Assembly (NCBI GenBank): GCA_023392595.1
Contig: JAEVYU010000009.1
Coordinates: 62,001-126,000 of the forward strand
Source: Bacillota bacterium
Lineage (GTDB): Bacteria; Bacillota; UBA4882; UBA8346
Length of the DNA stretch: 64,000 bases
Reading direction: 5' to 3'
Shown here: positions 1-8,491 of the stretch, piece by piece
Layout of the letters: each line of letters begins with the position of its first letter
Numbering within the stretch: the first letter of the stretch is position 1
Notes under the pieces: model-generated
The model's database searches: none
Told to the model about the DNA's origin: nothing
What the model saw: the letters and a program-made list of their open reading frames with translations, nothing else
Position numbers and translations under genes: made by a program

Positions 1-336
1 ATTACCTTGGTGGCTTTTTTTATGCTGGCTTCAACATTTGTGGCGGATCAATCCCAGCGGAATATTGGCATCAATTTGCCACAAGTCCGGCATTCCGGAA
101 TCGAGGACAAGGCTGACAGGCGGTTGGTGGTGGAGTTGAATAAAAAACACCAAATATTTTATCGGGGAGATTCCCTGAATCGGTTTCAATTAAAAGAGTT
201 GTTTCAAAAACAGCCCGGGGATACTGTCTTTACGATCAAGGCGGACAAAGATTGCCGTTATTCCTGGGTGGTTGATTTATTGAATTTGGCGGCAGGGTGT
301 AAATTGACGAAGATTGCTTTGGAAGTCCGAAAGTAG
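1..336 (+). CDS. exbD: ExbD/TolR-family biopolymer transport protein (5' end outside window)
   Basis: The reading frame is open from base 1 and ends at a TAG, giving 112 codons; the family is usually about 135-140 residues, so roughly 25-30 N-terminal residues lie outside the window. The visible start is the end of a transmembrane helix (LVAFFMLASTF), followed by a periplasmic domain with the family pattern of a short strand, 'ADKDCRYSWVVDLLNLA' and a final 'KIALEVRK'. ExbD works with ExbB and TonB to couple the proton gradient to outer-membrane receptors, so its presence argues for an outer membrane. The ABC importer downstream would be a natural client pathway. The family assignment is fairly certain; ExbD rather than TolR is inferred from context. 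Confidence 0.82.
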   Translation: MTLVAFFMLASTFVADQSQRNIGINLPQVRHSGIEDKADRRLVVELNKKHQIFYRGDSLNRFQLKELFQKQPGDTVFTIKADKDCRYSWVVDLLNLAAGCKLTKIALEVRK

Positions 337-357
337 TCCCCGTTCGCGGCAAACGAA

Positions 358-753
358 AGGTTCACCACAAAAGTGGGGAACAGGGAATGAAAATTCAGGA
401 TGGCTGCGTGCGACAAGAGCAATCTGAGCCTTGCCTCAATGTCATAAGGCTATGCTTCCATAAAATGGGACATGGATTCAAGTTGCCTATTTGACCTAAC
501 TCTTGCTCTTCCCCAAAGATGTTGTTCAAAGTAGTTGTTTCAGTGGAAGAGTAACCCCAGCCGTTGATCTCCAAAAGCTTTTAGACTGCGAGTCATCGGT
601 TACTCTCCCACTGAATCCGCTTCATTGAAGAACTCCATTGGGGGAGAGCAAGAGAGAGGTCTGGGCCCGAATTTTCAAATTCATTACTTCCAGAAAATGT
701 ATCCATAGCCTTATGACATTGACCCTTTCCTTCCCCGTTACGGAGTGAACCTA
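358..753. repeat. Large nested inverted repeat (~400 nt), candidate structured RNA or MITE-like element
   Basis: The 445 bases between exbD and the binding-protein gene hold no gene but fold into one long imperfect hairpin. The arms seen are 358-365 with 746-753 (AGGTTCAC/GTGAACCT), 437-454 with 704-721 (18 bp, perfect, CAATGTCATAAGGCTATG), 494-514 with 641-661 (about 19 of 21 positions), and 541-556 with 598-613 (15 of 16). It sits about 30 nt upstream of a corrinoid-type importer, where a cobalamin riboswitch might be expected. The stretch AGGGAATGAAAATTC followed by GGCTGCG only faintly resembles that riboswitch core, and its other conserved boxes are absent. Identity as an RNA is unproven. 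Confidence 0.75.
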
Positions 754-781
754 CGATGCTGATTCAAGAGGTGAAAAGACA

Positions 782-1894
782 TTGAAACCACAGCGAAAAA
801 TCTTGATTTTTTTGACTCTAGTATGTATGGTGGGATTGTTTGGGCAGACCCAGGTCCTGCCCGCTCCTACAACGTTGCCCGGTTTACGCTATACCCGGCA
901 TTTTAAAATTGAAGAAGTTGGCAACCGTTGCCGGAAAATAACCGACGGGCAAGGGAACCAATTGTTGTTGGTCCCCCATGGCATGAAATCCCCCAAGGAT
1001 TTTCGCAATCTCCCGGTTATTCGCATCCCGGTTCAAAGAGCCTTGTTTGCTTCGATGACCCAGGTTTGTTTATTGAGGCCTTTTCATAATCGGGAAATAT
1101 GGGCCAGTGTGGTCGGGGTCACCAGCCCGTCGAGGGAATGGTATATCCCGGAAATTCGCAAAGGGTTGCAAAATGGGTCGATCCAATATGTCGGAGATGG
1201 TTATGAACCGGACTTTGAGATGATTCAAGCATTAGAACCGGAAATCGTTTTTACCTATGGCGGTCCCAACGGCCAATTCAAGTTGATGAAAAAACTATCC
1301 GAGTTGAAGATTCCTTATGCGGTTGATAATGAATATTTGGAAACCGATCCTTTGGGACAGTTGGAATGGCTTAAATTCGTCGCTGCTTTTTATGATCAGG
1401 GGCCGGCGGCTGAAAAATATTTTAAGCGGAGCGAAAGAACAATCCTTGATACGGCCCGAAAGTTACAGGAAAGAAAAAGGCCTAAAATTGCCTGGGGCAT
1501 GATTTATAATGGGAAAGTTTATGTTGCGGCGGGCGATTCGTACGTTGCCAAAATGATCGACTTAGCCGGCGGAGATTATCTCTTTAAACAATTGGCAAGG
1601 GGTAAAACGGCCCTCAATATCGAAACCTTTTATGCGCAAAGCAAAAACGCGGACATTTTGGTGAATAGCGCTTATGCTCCCATGGTTCCCTCCATTCAAG
1701 CCATGGTGAGCCAGGCTCCCATTTTGGCAGACCTGAATGCGGTTCGCCGGGGCCGCGTCTGGTCGATGCAGCCATGGTATAATCAAAGGGTGGACCAAAA
1801 CGATCAAATTTTATTGGATTTAGCTTCAATCTTTCATCCTGAAGTAATCAAAAACAGGCGGCTTGAAAACTTTTTAAAGCTTCCGCCTCGATAA
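782..1894 (+). CDS. btuF: ABC transporter periplasmic substrate-binding protein (cobalamin/iron-complex type)
   Basis: This 370-residue protein belongs to the periplasmic binding protein family of BtuF/FhuD (PF01497). A TTG start is chosen because GAGGTGA lies about 7 nt upstream. An N-terminal signal peptide (hydrophobic residues about 7-24) lacks a clear lipobox cysteine, which fits a soluble periplasmic protein in a diderm cell. Residues about 40-80 carry the front segment typical of anaerobe homologues (KITDGQGNQLLLVP, then PVIRIPVQRALF). The two-lobed fold follows, with 'ALEPEIVFTYG' and 'AGGDYLF' as family landmarks. The permease and ATPase genes follow on the same strand. Corrinoid as ligand is inferred from the neighbouring cob operon; a siderophore or haem ligand is possible. 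Confidence 0.85.
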   Translation: MKPQRKILIFLTLVCMVGLFGQTQVLPAPTTLPGLRYTRHFKIEEVGNRCRKITDGQGNQLLLVPHGMKSPKDFRNLPVIRIPVQRALFASMTQVCLLRPFHNREIWASVVGVTSPSREWYIPEIRKGLQNGSIQYVGDGYEPDFEMIQALEPEIVFTYGGPNGQFKLMKKLSELKIPYAVDNEYLETDPLGQLEWLKFVAAFYDQGPAAEKYFKRSERTILDTARKLQERKRPKIAWGMIYNGKVYVAAGDSYVAKMIDLAGGDYLFKQLARGKTALNIETFYAQSKNADILVNSAYAPMVPSIQAMVSQAPILADLNAVRRGRVWSMQPWYNQRVDQNDQILLDLASIFHPEVIKNRRLENFLKLPPR

Positions 1895-1900
1895 GGTTGT

Positions 1901-2010
1901 ACTAGTAGAGCGTATCGTAAATAAACGGCAATCAGAAATGGGCCAGATACGCTCTACTTAAGTAAAACGTTCACCGAACATTGAGTAGTTATTTAGAGAA
2001 CGTTTTACTA
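1901..2010 (+). repeat. Two-hairpin interspersed repeat, copy 1
   Basis: This intergenic element has two stem-loops in series: AGTAGAGCGTATC pairing with GATACGCTCTACT, then AGTAAAACGTTC pairing with GAACGTTTTACT. A second copy lies at 25698-25805 in the opposite orientation with about 90% identity, including the loop sequences. It sits between the binding-protein and permease genes of one operon, so it is probably transcribed and could affect relative expression. It has no coding capacity. Confidence 0.88.
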
Positions 2011-2049
2011 GAAGACCGTGAAGAGTGACGGTTTGAGGGGCTGGGTTTC

Positions 2050-3069
2050 ATGAATCACAAATACCGGATGACAGTAACAATTTCAATTCTTCTATTAGCG
2101 GCTGTTTTGGCTATGTTGATTGCCAATATCGCCATGGGGCCGATCAATATTTCGGTACCCAAAATCTGGGGTTCAATTTTTAGTTTCCACCGGCACGACG
2201 ATGTTTATACCAATATTATCTGGAAGATCCGGATGCCCCGGGCACTGGCGGCGGTCTTCGGGGGAGCGGCCCTTTCGTTGTCAGGCCTTTTGTTACAAGT
2301 CCTTTTCCGGAATCCGCTCGCTGATCCCTTTATTTTAGGAATTACCCCCGGATCGAGTTTAGTTGTGGGATTGGTGGTTTTCCTGGGGGCTACCCTCGGC
2401 TTAAACGCCGTCCATCCCTTTTTGTTGGCAATAGCCGCCTTTATTGGGGCTATGGTTGTGATGCTCATTGTATTGGCAACCGCCAGAAAAATAAAAAATA
2501 TTGTCACTCTGTTGATAGTCGGAATCATGGTGGGCTATTTATGCAATGCCCTTACCAATTTGATGATTGCTTTCGCCCAGAAGGAACAATTGCATTTATT
2601 TACGATTTGGGGTTTAGGCAGTTTTTCGGGTTTTTCCTGGCCGGAAACATGGATTTTAATTGGTGTGGCTACTATTCTGACAGGTGGAGCCATGGCCATT
2701 TGTAAGCCGTTAAATGCGTTGATACTGGGAGAAGATTACGCCCGGAGCATGGGAGTTCCCATTAAAAGGCTTCGAATAGGGATTATTTTGATCTCTTGTT
2801 TTTTAAGCGGTACAATGACTGCTTTTGCCGGTCCCATTGCTTTTATTGGCCTGGCTGTGCCGTATATTTCACGTTTGTCTTGCAAAACTTCGGATAACCG
2901 CGTATTAATCCCGCTCACAGTATTATTGGGAGGGTTTTTAACCAGCCTTTGTGATTTGGTGGCCAGAACGGCATTGCGACCCGCGGAAATACCCATTAGT
3001 GTGATTACTTCATTTTTTGGGGTTCCGCTGGTAATCGTACTTTTGTTAAGGAGGAACCATAGTTTATGA
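2050..3069 (+). CDS. btuC: FecCD/BtuC-type ABC transporter permease
   Basis: This 339-residue integral membrane protein of the FecCD family has about nine or ten hydrophobic segments. It carries family motifs such as 'IRMPRALAAVFGGAALSLSG' near residue 60, 'NPLADPFILG' near 90 and 'GPIAFIGLAVPYISR' near 270, the last being the coupling region that meets the ATPase. It would form the membrane channel of the importer with the upstream binding protein. Its stop codon overlaps the ATPase start in an ATGA arrangement, implying translational coupling. The family is certain; the corrinoid substrate is inferred from the adjacent cobalamin genes. Confidence 0.9.
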   Translation: MNHKYRMTVTISILLLAAVLAMLIANIAMGPINISVPKIWGSIFSFHRHDDVYTNIIWKIRMPRALAAVFGGAALSLSGLLLQVLFRNPLADPFILGITPGSSLVVGLVVFLGATLGLNAVHPFLLAIAAFIGAMVVMLIVLATARKIKNIVTLLIVGIMVGYLCNALTNLMIAFAQKEQLHLFTIWGLGSFSGFSWPETWILIGVATILTGGAMAICKPLNALILGEDYARSMGVPIKRLRIGIILISCFLSGTMTAFAGPIAFIGLAVPYISRLSCKTSDNRVLIPLTVLLGGFLTSLCDLVARTALRPAEIPISVITSFFGVPLVIVLLLRRNHSL

Positions 3070-4274
3070 AGGGGATCAGTACCGATAAACTGGCAGTTGG
3101 TTATGGTTCCAAAATTATTCTGGATCAAATCAATTTGCAGGCCCTTAAAGGTCAAATCGTGGGTTTGCTCGGTCCCAATGGTTCGGGGAAAACTACCTTA
3201 TTAAAGACACTGAGCGGTCTTTTGGCTCCGGTAAAAGGCGCAATCTTTCTGCATGGAAAAGATTTAACGTCTTACAGCAGCACGGAATTATCGAAAAATC
3301 TGGCGGTGCTTTTAACGGAACGGGTATCCGCCCCTTTGACGACGGTGTTTGAAATTGTTGCTATGGGCCGATATCCTTATACGGATTATGCCGATAAGTT
3401 GTCTCCGAAAGATACTGCTAAAGTTTGGGAATCGCTGGAGTTTGTTAGTGGTAGCGGGCTTGCCGGGAAGTTTTTTTCGAAATTAAGCGATGGAGAAAAA
3501 CAAAAAGCCCTTTTAGCCAGGGCTCTTGCCCAGGAACCGGAACTGCTGATTTTAGACGAGCCCACCAGTTTTCTGGACCCGCGCCACCGTTATGAAATCA
3601 TGGCCGGGTTTATCAGGCTGGCTCGTGAAAAGAAGACCACCATTATTTTATCATTACATGATATCGAATTGGCGGCCCGGTGTTGTGATAGTGTTTTTTT
3701 ACTTAAAGGAAATCAAATATTGGGTTATGGACCGCCCGAGCAGTTGCTTACCGAAGAAAGCATTCGCAAGCTATATGATTTCCAGGGAATAAACTATCAT
3801 GAGCTGTTGGGCGTGACGGAATTACAAAATCCTCAAATTCCCACTGTTTTTGTGGTGGGGGGGAATGGTTCGGGGGTAAAGGTATTTCGTCTCTTAAGCC
3901 GCCATCATTATGGAATTTGTTCCGGTATCATTCATGAAAACGATTTAGATTATCATGTCGGCAAATCCCTGGGAATCGAGATGATAACCGCAAAGGCATT
4001 TGAAATGATCGGCGAAGCTTCTTTTCAAAAAGCTTTAGCCCAAATAAACCGCTACAATGGAGTAATCGATGCTGGTTTTCCTGTTGGAATGATTAATCGT
4101 AAAAATATCGATTTAATCAAAACAGCCTTGGAAGCCGGAAAAGTGGTAATCAGCCTACGGCCTTTCGATGAGGCCCGGAACCTATTTGGCGATATGGCCG
4201 GAAAAATTCTCTATTGCAGGGGATTTTCCGAGCTCCTGGCGGTGCTTGACAATGAAGGCAAGATAGAAATTTGA
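3066..4274 (+). CDS. btuD: ABC transporter ATPase with an extra C-terminal domain
   Basis: The 402-residue protein is about 150 residues longer than a typical BtuD/FhuC ATPase (about 250). The N-terminal part has Walker A (GPNGSGKTT, Lys42), a signature written LSDGE, Walker B (LLILDEPTSFLD) and the switch histidine (LSLHD). The extra domain from about residue 258 starts with 'PTVFVVGGNGSG' and looks like an alpha/beta nucleotide-binding fold; it ends at 'LAVLDNEGKIEI'. It does not resemble the CbiZ amidohydrolase that is fused to BtuD in some organisms. The start overlaps the permease stop. Its job is to power the importer; the role of the added domain is unknown. Confidence 0.87.
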   Translation: MKGISTDKLAVGYGSKIILDQINLQALKGQIVGLLGPNGSGKTTLLKTLSGLLAPVKGAIFLHGKDLTSYSSTELSKNLAVLLTERVSAPLTTVFEIVAMGRYPYTDYADKLSPKDTAKVWESLEFVSGSGLAGKFFSKLSDGEKQKALLARALAQEPELLILDEPTSFLDPRHRYEIMAGFIRLAREKKTTIILSLHDIELAARCCDSVFLLKGNQILGYGPPEQLLTEESIRKLYDFQGINYHELLGVTELQNPQIPTVFVVGGNGSGVKVFRLLSRHHYGICSGIIHENDLDYHVGKSLGIEMITAKAFEMIGEASFQKALAQINRYNGVIDAGFPVGMINRKNIDLIKTALEAGKVVISLRPFDEARNLFGDMAGKILYCRGFSELLAVLDNEGKIEI

Positions 4275-4301
4275 AGGGGCTTACCCCCGAATCCCTCACA
4301 A

Positions 4302-5393
4302 TCAATTCTCCAAACTGGCATGCAAAGCTTCAATCAACCTCCGATTACTTTGATCATCTTTAACAGCAACGCGGAAAAATTGTTGGCTTAACGAACGGAA
4401 ATTGGCGGCATTGCGGATTAAAATACCTTGAAGAGCCAATTTATCCTGGAGAAGAGCCGCCGAAATCCGGGGAGTATCAATTTTGACCAAAATAAAATTA
4501 CTTTGGGGCAGGAATGGTTTTAGGGAGGAGATTTCAAGCAATTCTTGAAAAAGCCATTCCTTTTCTTTTGCCAACCAGCAGGATGTTTTCTCCAAAAATC
4601 CGGGGATTTCGGATAAGTAATCGCCAATGATACAGGATAAAGCATTAACAGACCAGGGAATTTTATTTTGAGCCATTTTTTCGATCCATGAGGCAGGGCC
4701 TAAACCATAGCCTAGCCGCAAACCTGGCAGGGCCAGGATTTTGGTAAAAGAGCGGATAATAAAGAGATTATCGTAACTTTTCAGCCAGGGAACCATGGAG
4801 TAGCTGTTCCCGGGTATGGTGAGTTCAATAAAGGATTCATCCAGGATCAAAGTTACCTTTTTCCTTTTTGCCAAATCAACCAGGCTTATCAGCTCCGCAG
4901 GAGAAAGCAAAGTTGAAGTGGGGTTATTGGGATTACAAAAGAACAGGCAATCAATCCTATCGATTAATTCTGCAAGTTTTGTTAAGTCAGGCTTAAACCC
5001 ATCAGCCTCCGGCAACGCATAATAATGGACATTCCCATTCACTAAACGGGCTGCTTTTTCGTATTCACTAAAAGTTGGCGCATAAATCAGCAGATTCTTC
5101 GGCCTTAATGTGTTCAGCAAAAGGTAAATGATTTCTGAGGCGCCGTTTCCGGGAATGATCCGGGAGGAGGGAACATCCAGATAGTGACCGATATTTTCAC
5201 GAAGAGTTTGATATTCCGGGTCCGGGTAAAAGGAAAGATGGTCTAAATTTTTAGTGAAACGTTCTCTTAGGGACAGCGGCATCCCCAGCGGATTGATATT
5301 GGAACTGAAGTCCAGGAGTGTTTCGGGGTTACGATGCAACTTTTGGGCAACTTGATAAACATTTCCCCCGTGTTGATTATCAGGTAACAGCAA
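4302..5393 (-). CDS. cobD: L-threonine-O-3-phosphate decarboxylase
   Basis: This 363-residue PLP-dependent enzyme of the histidinol-phosphate aminotransferase fold makes (R)-1-aminopropan-2-ol phosphate, the linker between the corrin ring and the nucleotide loop. The family N-terminus 'HGGNVYQVA' and 'DFSSNINPLG' is present. The PLP lysine is in 'SFTKILALPGLRLGYG' (about Lys218), and 'FCNPNNPTS' is also conserved. A TTG start is chosen because AAAGGAGAG lies just upstream. It is the last gene of the cob operon and is convergent with the importer ATPase, 27 bp away. A histidinol-phosphate transaminase is the alternative, but the N-terminus and context favour CobD. Confidence 0.92.
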   Translation of the reverse strand: MLLPDNQHGGNVYQVAQKLHRNPETLLDFSSNINPLGMPLSLRERFTKNLDHLSFYPDPEYQTLRENIGHYLDVPSSRIIPGNGASEIIYLLLNTLRPKNLLIYAPTFSEYEKAARLVNGNVHYYALPEADGFKPDLTKLAELIDRIDCLFFCNPNNPTSTLLSPAELISLVDLAKRKKVTLILDESFIELTIPGNSYSMVPWLKSYDNLFIIRSFTKILALPGLRLGYGLGPASWIEKMAQNKIPWSVNALSCIIGDYLSEIPGFLEKTSCWLAKEKEWLFQELLEISSLKPFLPQSNFILVKIDTPRISAALLQDKLALQGILIRNAANFRSLSQQFFRVAVKDDQSNRRLIEALHASLEN

Positions 5394-5413
5394 TCTGGGC
5401 TCTCCTTTCTTTA

Positions 5414-6424
5414 TTACAAACTTGCCGCGAAAATCACCAGGAAACCGATGATAGCGGTTACTGCCGAGGTATAATATAACATTTTAACCGTTTGCAAGAT
5501 ATCATGATTCACTAAGTCCCTGACCGGGTCGCCGATTGCCGGCTTTTGGACCCATTTACCGAAGTAGAGGTTGGTCCCGCCGAGTTGGACACCTAGACCA
5601 CCGGCTACAGCCGCTTCCGGGAAGGCGCAATTGGGACTGGTATGGTTTCGACGGTCACGGCGCATGATGGTAAAACTATTGCGAAATCCTTTACCCATCA
5701 ATAAAAAGCTAAAGGGAATCAATAGACCGGAGAGTCTTGCCGGAAGATAGTTGGCAAGGTCGTCAAGCCTGGCGGAAGCCCATCCCCAGTGTAGATAGGT
5801 CTCATTTTTGTATCCCACCATCGAATCTAACGTACTAATTGCTTTGAATGCAAAAGCCAGCGGAGCGGCTATTCCCAAACAAGAACCCATGACGATGTAA
5901 AAAAGGGGGGATATGACCGCATCCACTGTATTTTCAGCCGTGGTCTCCACGACTGCCCGAATGACTTCTTTTTCATCCAAATGTGCGGTTTCCCTGCCAA
6001 CCAGCATGCCGAGCTGTTCCCGTGCTTTCGGAAGATTTCTTTGGATGAGCAATGCATGGACTTTTAAAGCTTCATCCGCCAGACAGCGGGTCGCTAATGC
6101 CGAGTATAAAAGATAAATATTTATAATGTGGAACAATAGGGGATGGATCCAAGCCCCGATTTTAAGAAGGAACCATATCCCGGTATAAGTGAGTCCCACT
6201 GTTAAAACGGCTAGAATAATACCGCAAACTCGTTCCCAAATCGCTTGGGAATAATAGCGGCAATGAATCTTACTTTGCAATCGCCGCAATAAAGTCTCTA
6301 TCGTTTGAATCAGCTGTCCAATGATCCGGACCGGGTGATATAACCAATAAGGGTCCCCAATCAACCAATCAAGAATGACGGCAAATCCATAATCCACCAA
6401 CAGGTCCATCATCAATTTTTCCAT
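5414..6424 (-). CDS. cbiB: Adenosylcobinamide-phosphate synthase
   Basis: This membrane protein (up to 336 residues) attaches aminopropanol phosphate to adenosylcobyric acid. It shows the family signatures 'DWLIGDPYWLYHPVRIIG' at the N-terminus, 'AVVETTAENTVDAVISPLFY' near residue 165 and 'DDLANYLPARL' near 225. Several hydrophobic helices are visible. The first ATG is only one base from the GGAGG box, so translation probably begins at the TTG or ATG four or five codons later (near 6412). It lies directly before cobD, whose product supplies its substrate. Confidence 0.94.
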   Translation of the reverse strand: MEKLMMDLLVDYGFAVILDWLIGDPYWLYHPVRIIGQLIQTIETLLRRLQSKIHCRYYSQAIWERVCGIILAVLTVGLTYTGIWFLLKIGAWIHPLLFHIINIYLLYSALATRCLADEALKVHALLIQRNLPKAREQLGMLVGRETAHLDEKEVIRAVVETTAENTVDAVISPLFYIVMGSCLGIAAPLAFAFKAISTLDSMVGYKNETYLHWGWASARLDDLANYLPARLSGLLIPFSFLLMGKGFRNSFTIMRRDRRNHTSPNCAFPEAAVAGGLGVQLGGTNLYFGKWVQKPAIGDPVRDLVNHDILQTVKMLYYTSAVTAIIGFLVIFAASL

Positions 6425-6472
6425 ACCTCCGGTAGTCGTTAACTCTTTGGCCTGAGACAGATAGTCGTTTTA

Positions 6473-7063
6473 TTAACCATTCAGCAGGGTTAAATAAGCA
6501 TAGCCGCATTCGTCGACTTCGACTTTGGCAATACTGCCGATGTCTATTTTAAAACGCCAACAATCCTCGGGTTTGAATCTCAAGAGATGGGTAATCATGG
6601 TACGGATACAGCCGCCATGGCTTACCAGCAAGATTCGTCCCTTTGGATAATCTGGGATTAAGCCATCAAGAAAAGATATAATCCGTTGGCGAAATTGGAT
6701 AAGGTTTTCTCCACCAGGAATGAGGCATGTGGGATCGGTCAACCATCGCCCGGCTTCTGCTGGGTATTTGGACTTGATTTCGTCTAAGGTCAGATTATCC
6801 CATAGGCCGAAATCCCGCTCTTTAAGGGAATCCACAGTTTGTACCGAGAGTCCGAAGGCCTTATTGATGATTTCCGCGGTTTGGAAAGTCCTTTTGAACG
6901 GGCTGGAGAAAACCGCATCGGGTATTACCCGGGCCAGCTTTTCTTTGATAGTATGGGCTTGGGCCATTCCCGCTTCAGTTAATTCCAGATCGGTCCGGCC
7001 AACAAAAGCTTTTCTTTTGCTGCCTTCCGTTTCGCCATGGCGTATCAAAATAAGTTCCAACAT
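6473..7063 (-). CDS. cobC: Alpha-ribazole phosphatase, histidine-phosphatase family
   Basis: This 196-residue member of the phosphoglycerate mutase-like superfamily has the catalytic 'LIRHGETEGS' at the N-terminus, a conserved arginine region 'SSPFKRTFQTAEII' and the second histidine in 'VSHGGCIRT'. In this operon its role is most likely removal of the 5'-phosphate from alpha-ribazole phosphate or adenosylcobalamin phosphate at the end of nucleotide-loop assembly. The family is certain; CobC function is inferred from its place between cobS and cbiB. Confidence 0.88.
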   Translation of the reverse strand: MLELILIRHGETEGSKRKAFVGRTDLELTEAGMAQAHTIKEKLARVIPDAVFSSPFKRTFQTAEIINKAFGLSVQTVDSLKERDFGLWDNLTLDEIKSKYPAEAGRWLTDPTCLIPGGENLIQFRQRIISFLDGLIPDYPKGRILLVSHGGCIRTMITHLLRFKPEDCWRFKIDIGSIAKVEVDECGYAYLTLLNG

Positions 7064-7078
7064 GGGTAAGCCTTTCCC

Positions 7079-7840
7079 TTATGGTAAAGTTTGAGGCCGC
7101 AAGTAAATCAGATAGACGGCAATTAAATAGAACAGCTGAGCTAATTCGCAAACTGCGCCCAAAATATCGCCGGTGATTCCATCGATTTTCGCGGCAAAAA
7201 ATTTGATAATCAGGAATATAATAATGCCTACTATCAATAGGATTAAAATTCCTTTGATTCCAAGGATTAAAACCGATAAGATGCCGGTTATGGATAAGCC
7301 AATGAAGATCTCCTTTGGCCCGCAGAAATTAATAAAGTGAAGTCCCAGGCCATTCTGGCGCGCATACTTTTCCAGTCCGGCTCCAAAAGGGAGGGCCATT
7401 CTCCCGATCACCGGCATGAATACGATCAGTCCTAAGAATTTGGTCGGGATCTCCATGATAAAAAAGACATAACTCAGGATGACAAGGATCAGGGCTAAAA
7501 CAGCATTTGTCCCGACCCGGCTATCTTTCATGATTTCCAGGATGCGTTCTTTGGAGCGATGGGAGAATAATCCGTCCGCTGTATCACCCAGTCCGTCAAG
7601 GTGAAGGCCACCGGTGAGGAAAATGTAGATTACGCATAAAAATAAACTGCTGATCATGGCGGGAAAAAGCAACCGCAGCAGATAAAGGCAACCAGCCAGA
7701 ATACCCCCCAACAGTAAACCAATCAACGGGGCATATGCCAGTGAACGGCCGTAATCCTCCGGTTCCATGGAAATATTAAGCCTTAACGGAATCGTGGTCA
7801 AGAATTGGATTAGCCATACGATTTGCTTGACAATCCTCAA
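7079..7840 (-). CDS. cobS: Adenosylcobinamide-GDP ribazoletransferase (cobalamin synthase)
   Basis: This 253-residue polytopic membrane protein joins adenosylcobinamide-GDP to alpha-ribazole. The hallmark 'GGLHLDGLGDTADGLFS' near residue 76 carries the aspartates that bind metal and diphosphate. Early residues 'FLTTIPLRL' are also typical. A TTG start is used, with AAGGAG about 11 nt upstream. It is preceded in the operon by cobU, which makes its GDP-activated substrate. Confidence 0.93.
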   Translation of the reverse strand: MRIVKQIVWLIQFLTTIPLRLNISMEPEDYGRSLAYAPLIGLLLGGILAGCLYLLRLLFPAMISSLFLCVIYIFLTGGLHLDGLGDTADGLFSHRSKERILEIMKDSRVGTNAVLALILVILSYVFFIMEIPTKFLGLIVFMPVIGRMALPFGAGLEKYARQNGLGLHFINFCGPKEIFIGLSITGILSVLILGIKGILILLIVGIIIFLIIKFFAAKIDGITGDILGAVCELAQLFYLIAVYLIYLRPQTLP

Positions 7841-7907
7841 AGATAATGTACTCCTTCACGGTCATTGATAGGTGGACCATAGGAACCGGTTGCTTTTGAA
7901 CTTGGAG

Positions 7908-8465
7908 TTATTTAATTCGCAGCGGAATTCCCGAGACACATAAATAGACTTCATGGGCAGCTGCAGCTAATAGCTGGTTAATCCGGCCGTGAATATCCAT
8001 GAAAATCCGGGAAAGGCGGTTTTCGGATATCAGGCCCATCCCAAGTTCATTGGTCACCAGGATAATGGGAATATCCAGCTTGTCCCCACAAAGAATCAAT
8101 TTTTGAAACTCTTTCCGGGTTTCCTCCTCAAGCGCGGTAATCACTTGGTGGCCGGCAGTTTCCCAATTGATTCCGGAGTCGAATAACAAATTATTAAGCA
8201 TCACTGTAACACAATCCAACAAGACAGCTGATTTTCCCGGAGAGTTATTTAAAATCGGCATATCTAAATCGCGATAAGCCTCAATCGTTTGCCAATGGGA
8301 AGGCCGATGCTGGCGATGTTTGGCGATCCGTTCTTCCATTTCGGAATCGATGGGAAGTGCAGTTGCGATATAGAGGACATTGGAACCAGCCTCTGAAGCG
8401 ACTTTTTCCGCATAGGTACTTTTGCCACTGCGAGTTCCGCCGGTCACTAAGATCAATTTTGCCAT
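7908..8465 (-). CDS. cobU: Adenosylcobinamide kinase / adenosylcobinamide-phosphate guanylyltransferase
   Basis: This protein of 185 residues from the chosen ATG begins with 'AKLILVTGGTRSGKSTYAE', a P-loop in the CobU position. It also has 'HRQHRPSHW', whose first histidine is the expected GMP acceptor region, and 'LLDCVTVMLNNL'. A longer frame reaches 8507, but the internal ATG with AGGTAGG upstream gives the usual family N-terminus. It phosphorylates and then guanylylates adenosylcobinamide, feeding CobS, and allows salvage of imported cobinamide. The ORF overlaps or abuts the end of cobT. Confidence 0.93.
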   Translation of the reverse strand: MAKLILVTGGTRSGKSTYAEKVASEAGSNVLYIATALPIDSEMEERIAKHRQHRPSHWQTIEAYRDLDMPILNNSPGKSAVLLDCVTVMLNNLLFDSGINWETAGHQVITALEEETRKEFQKLILCGDKLDIPIILVTNELGMGLISENRLSRIFMDIHGRINQLLAAAAHEVYLCVSGIPLRIK

Positions 8466-8491
8466 GGTTTTGATGCCTACCTTTTTATGCG

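Noticed and set aside
337..781. Canonical cobalamin riboswitch upstream of the importer
   Set aside because: Only a faint AGGGAA/GGCTGC similarity is present. The GCCACTG and GGAGACCTGCC type boxes and the expected stems are missing, and the region is dominated by unrelated nested arms.
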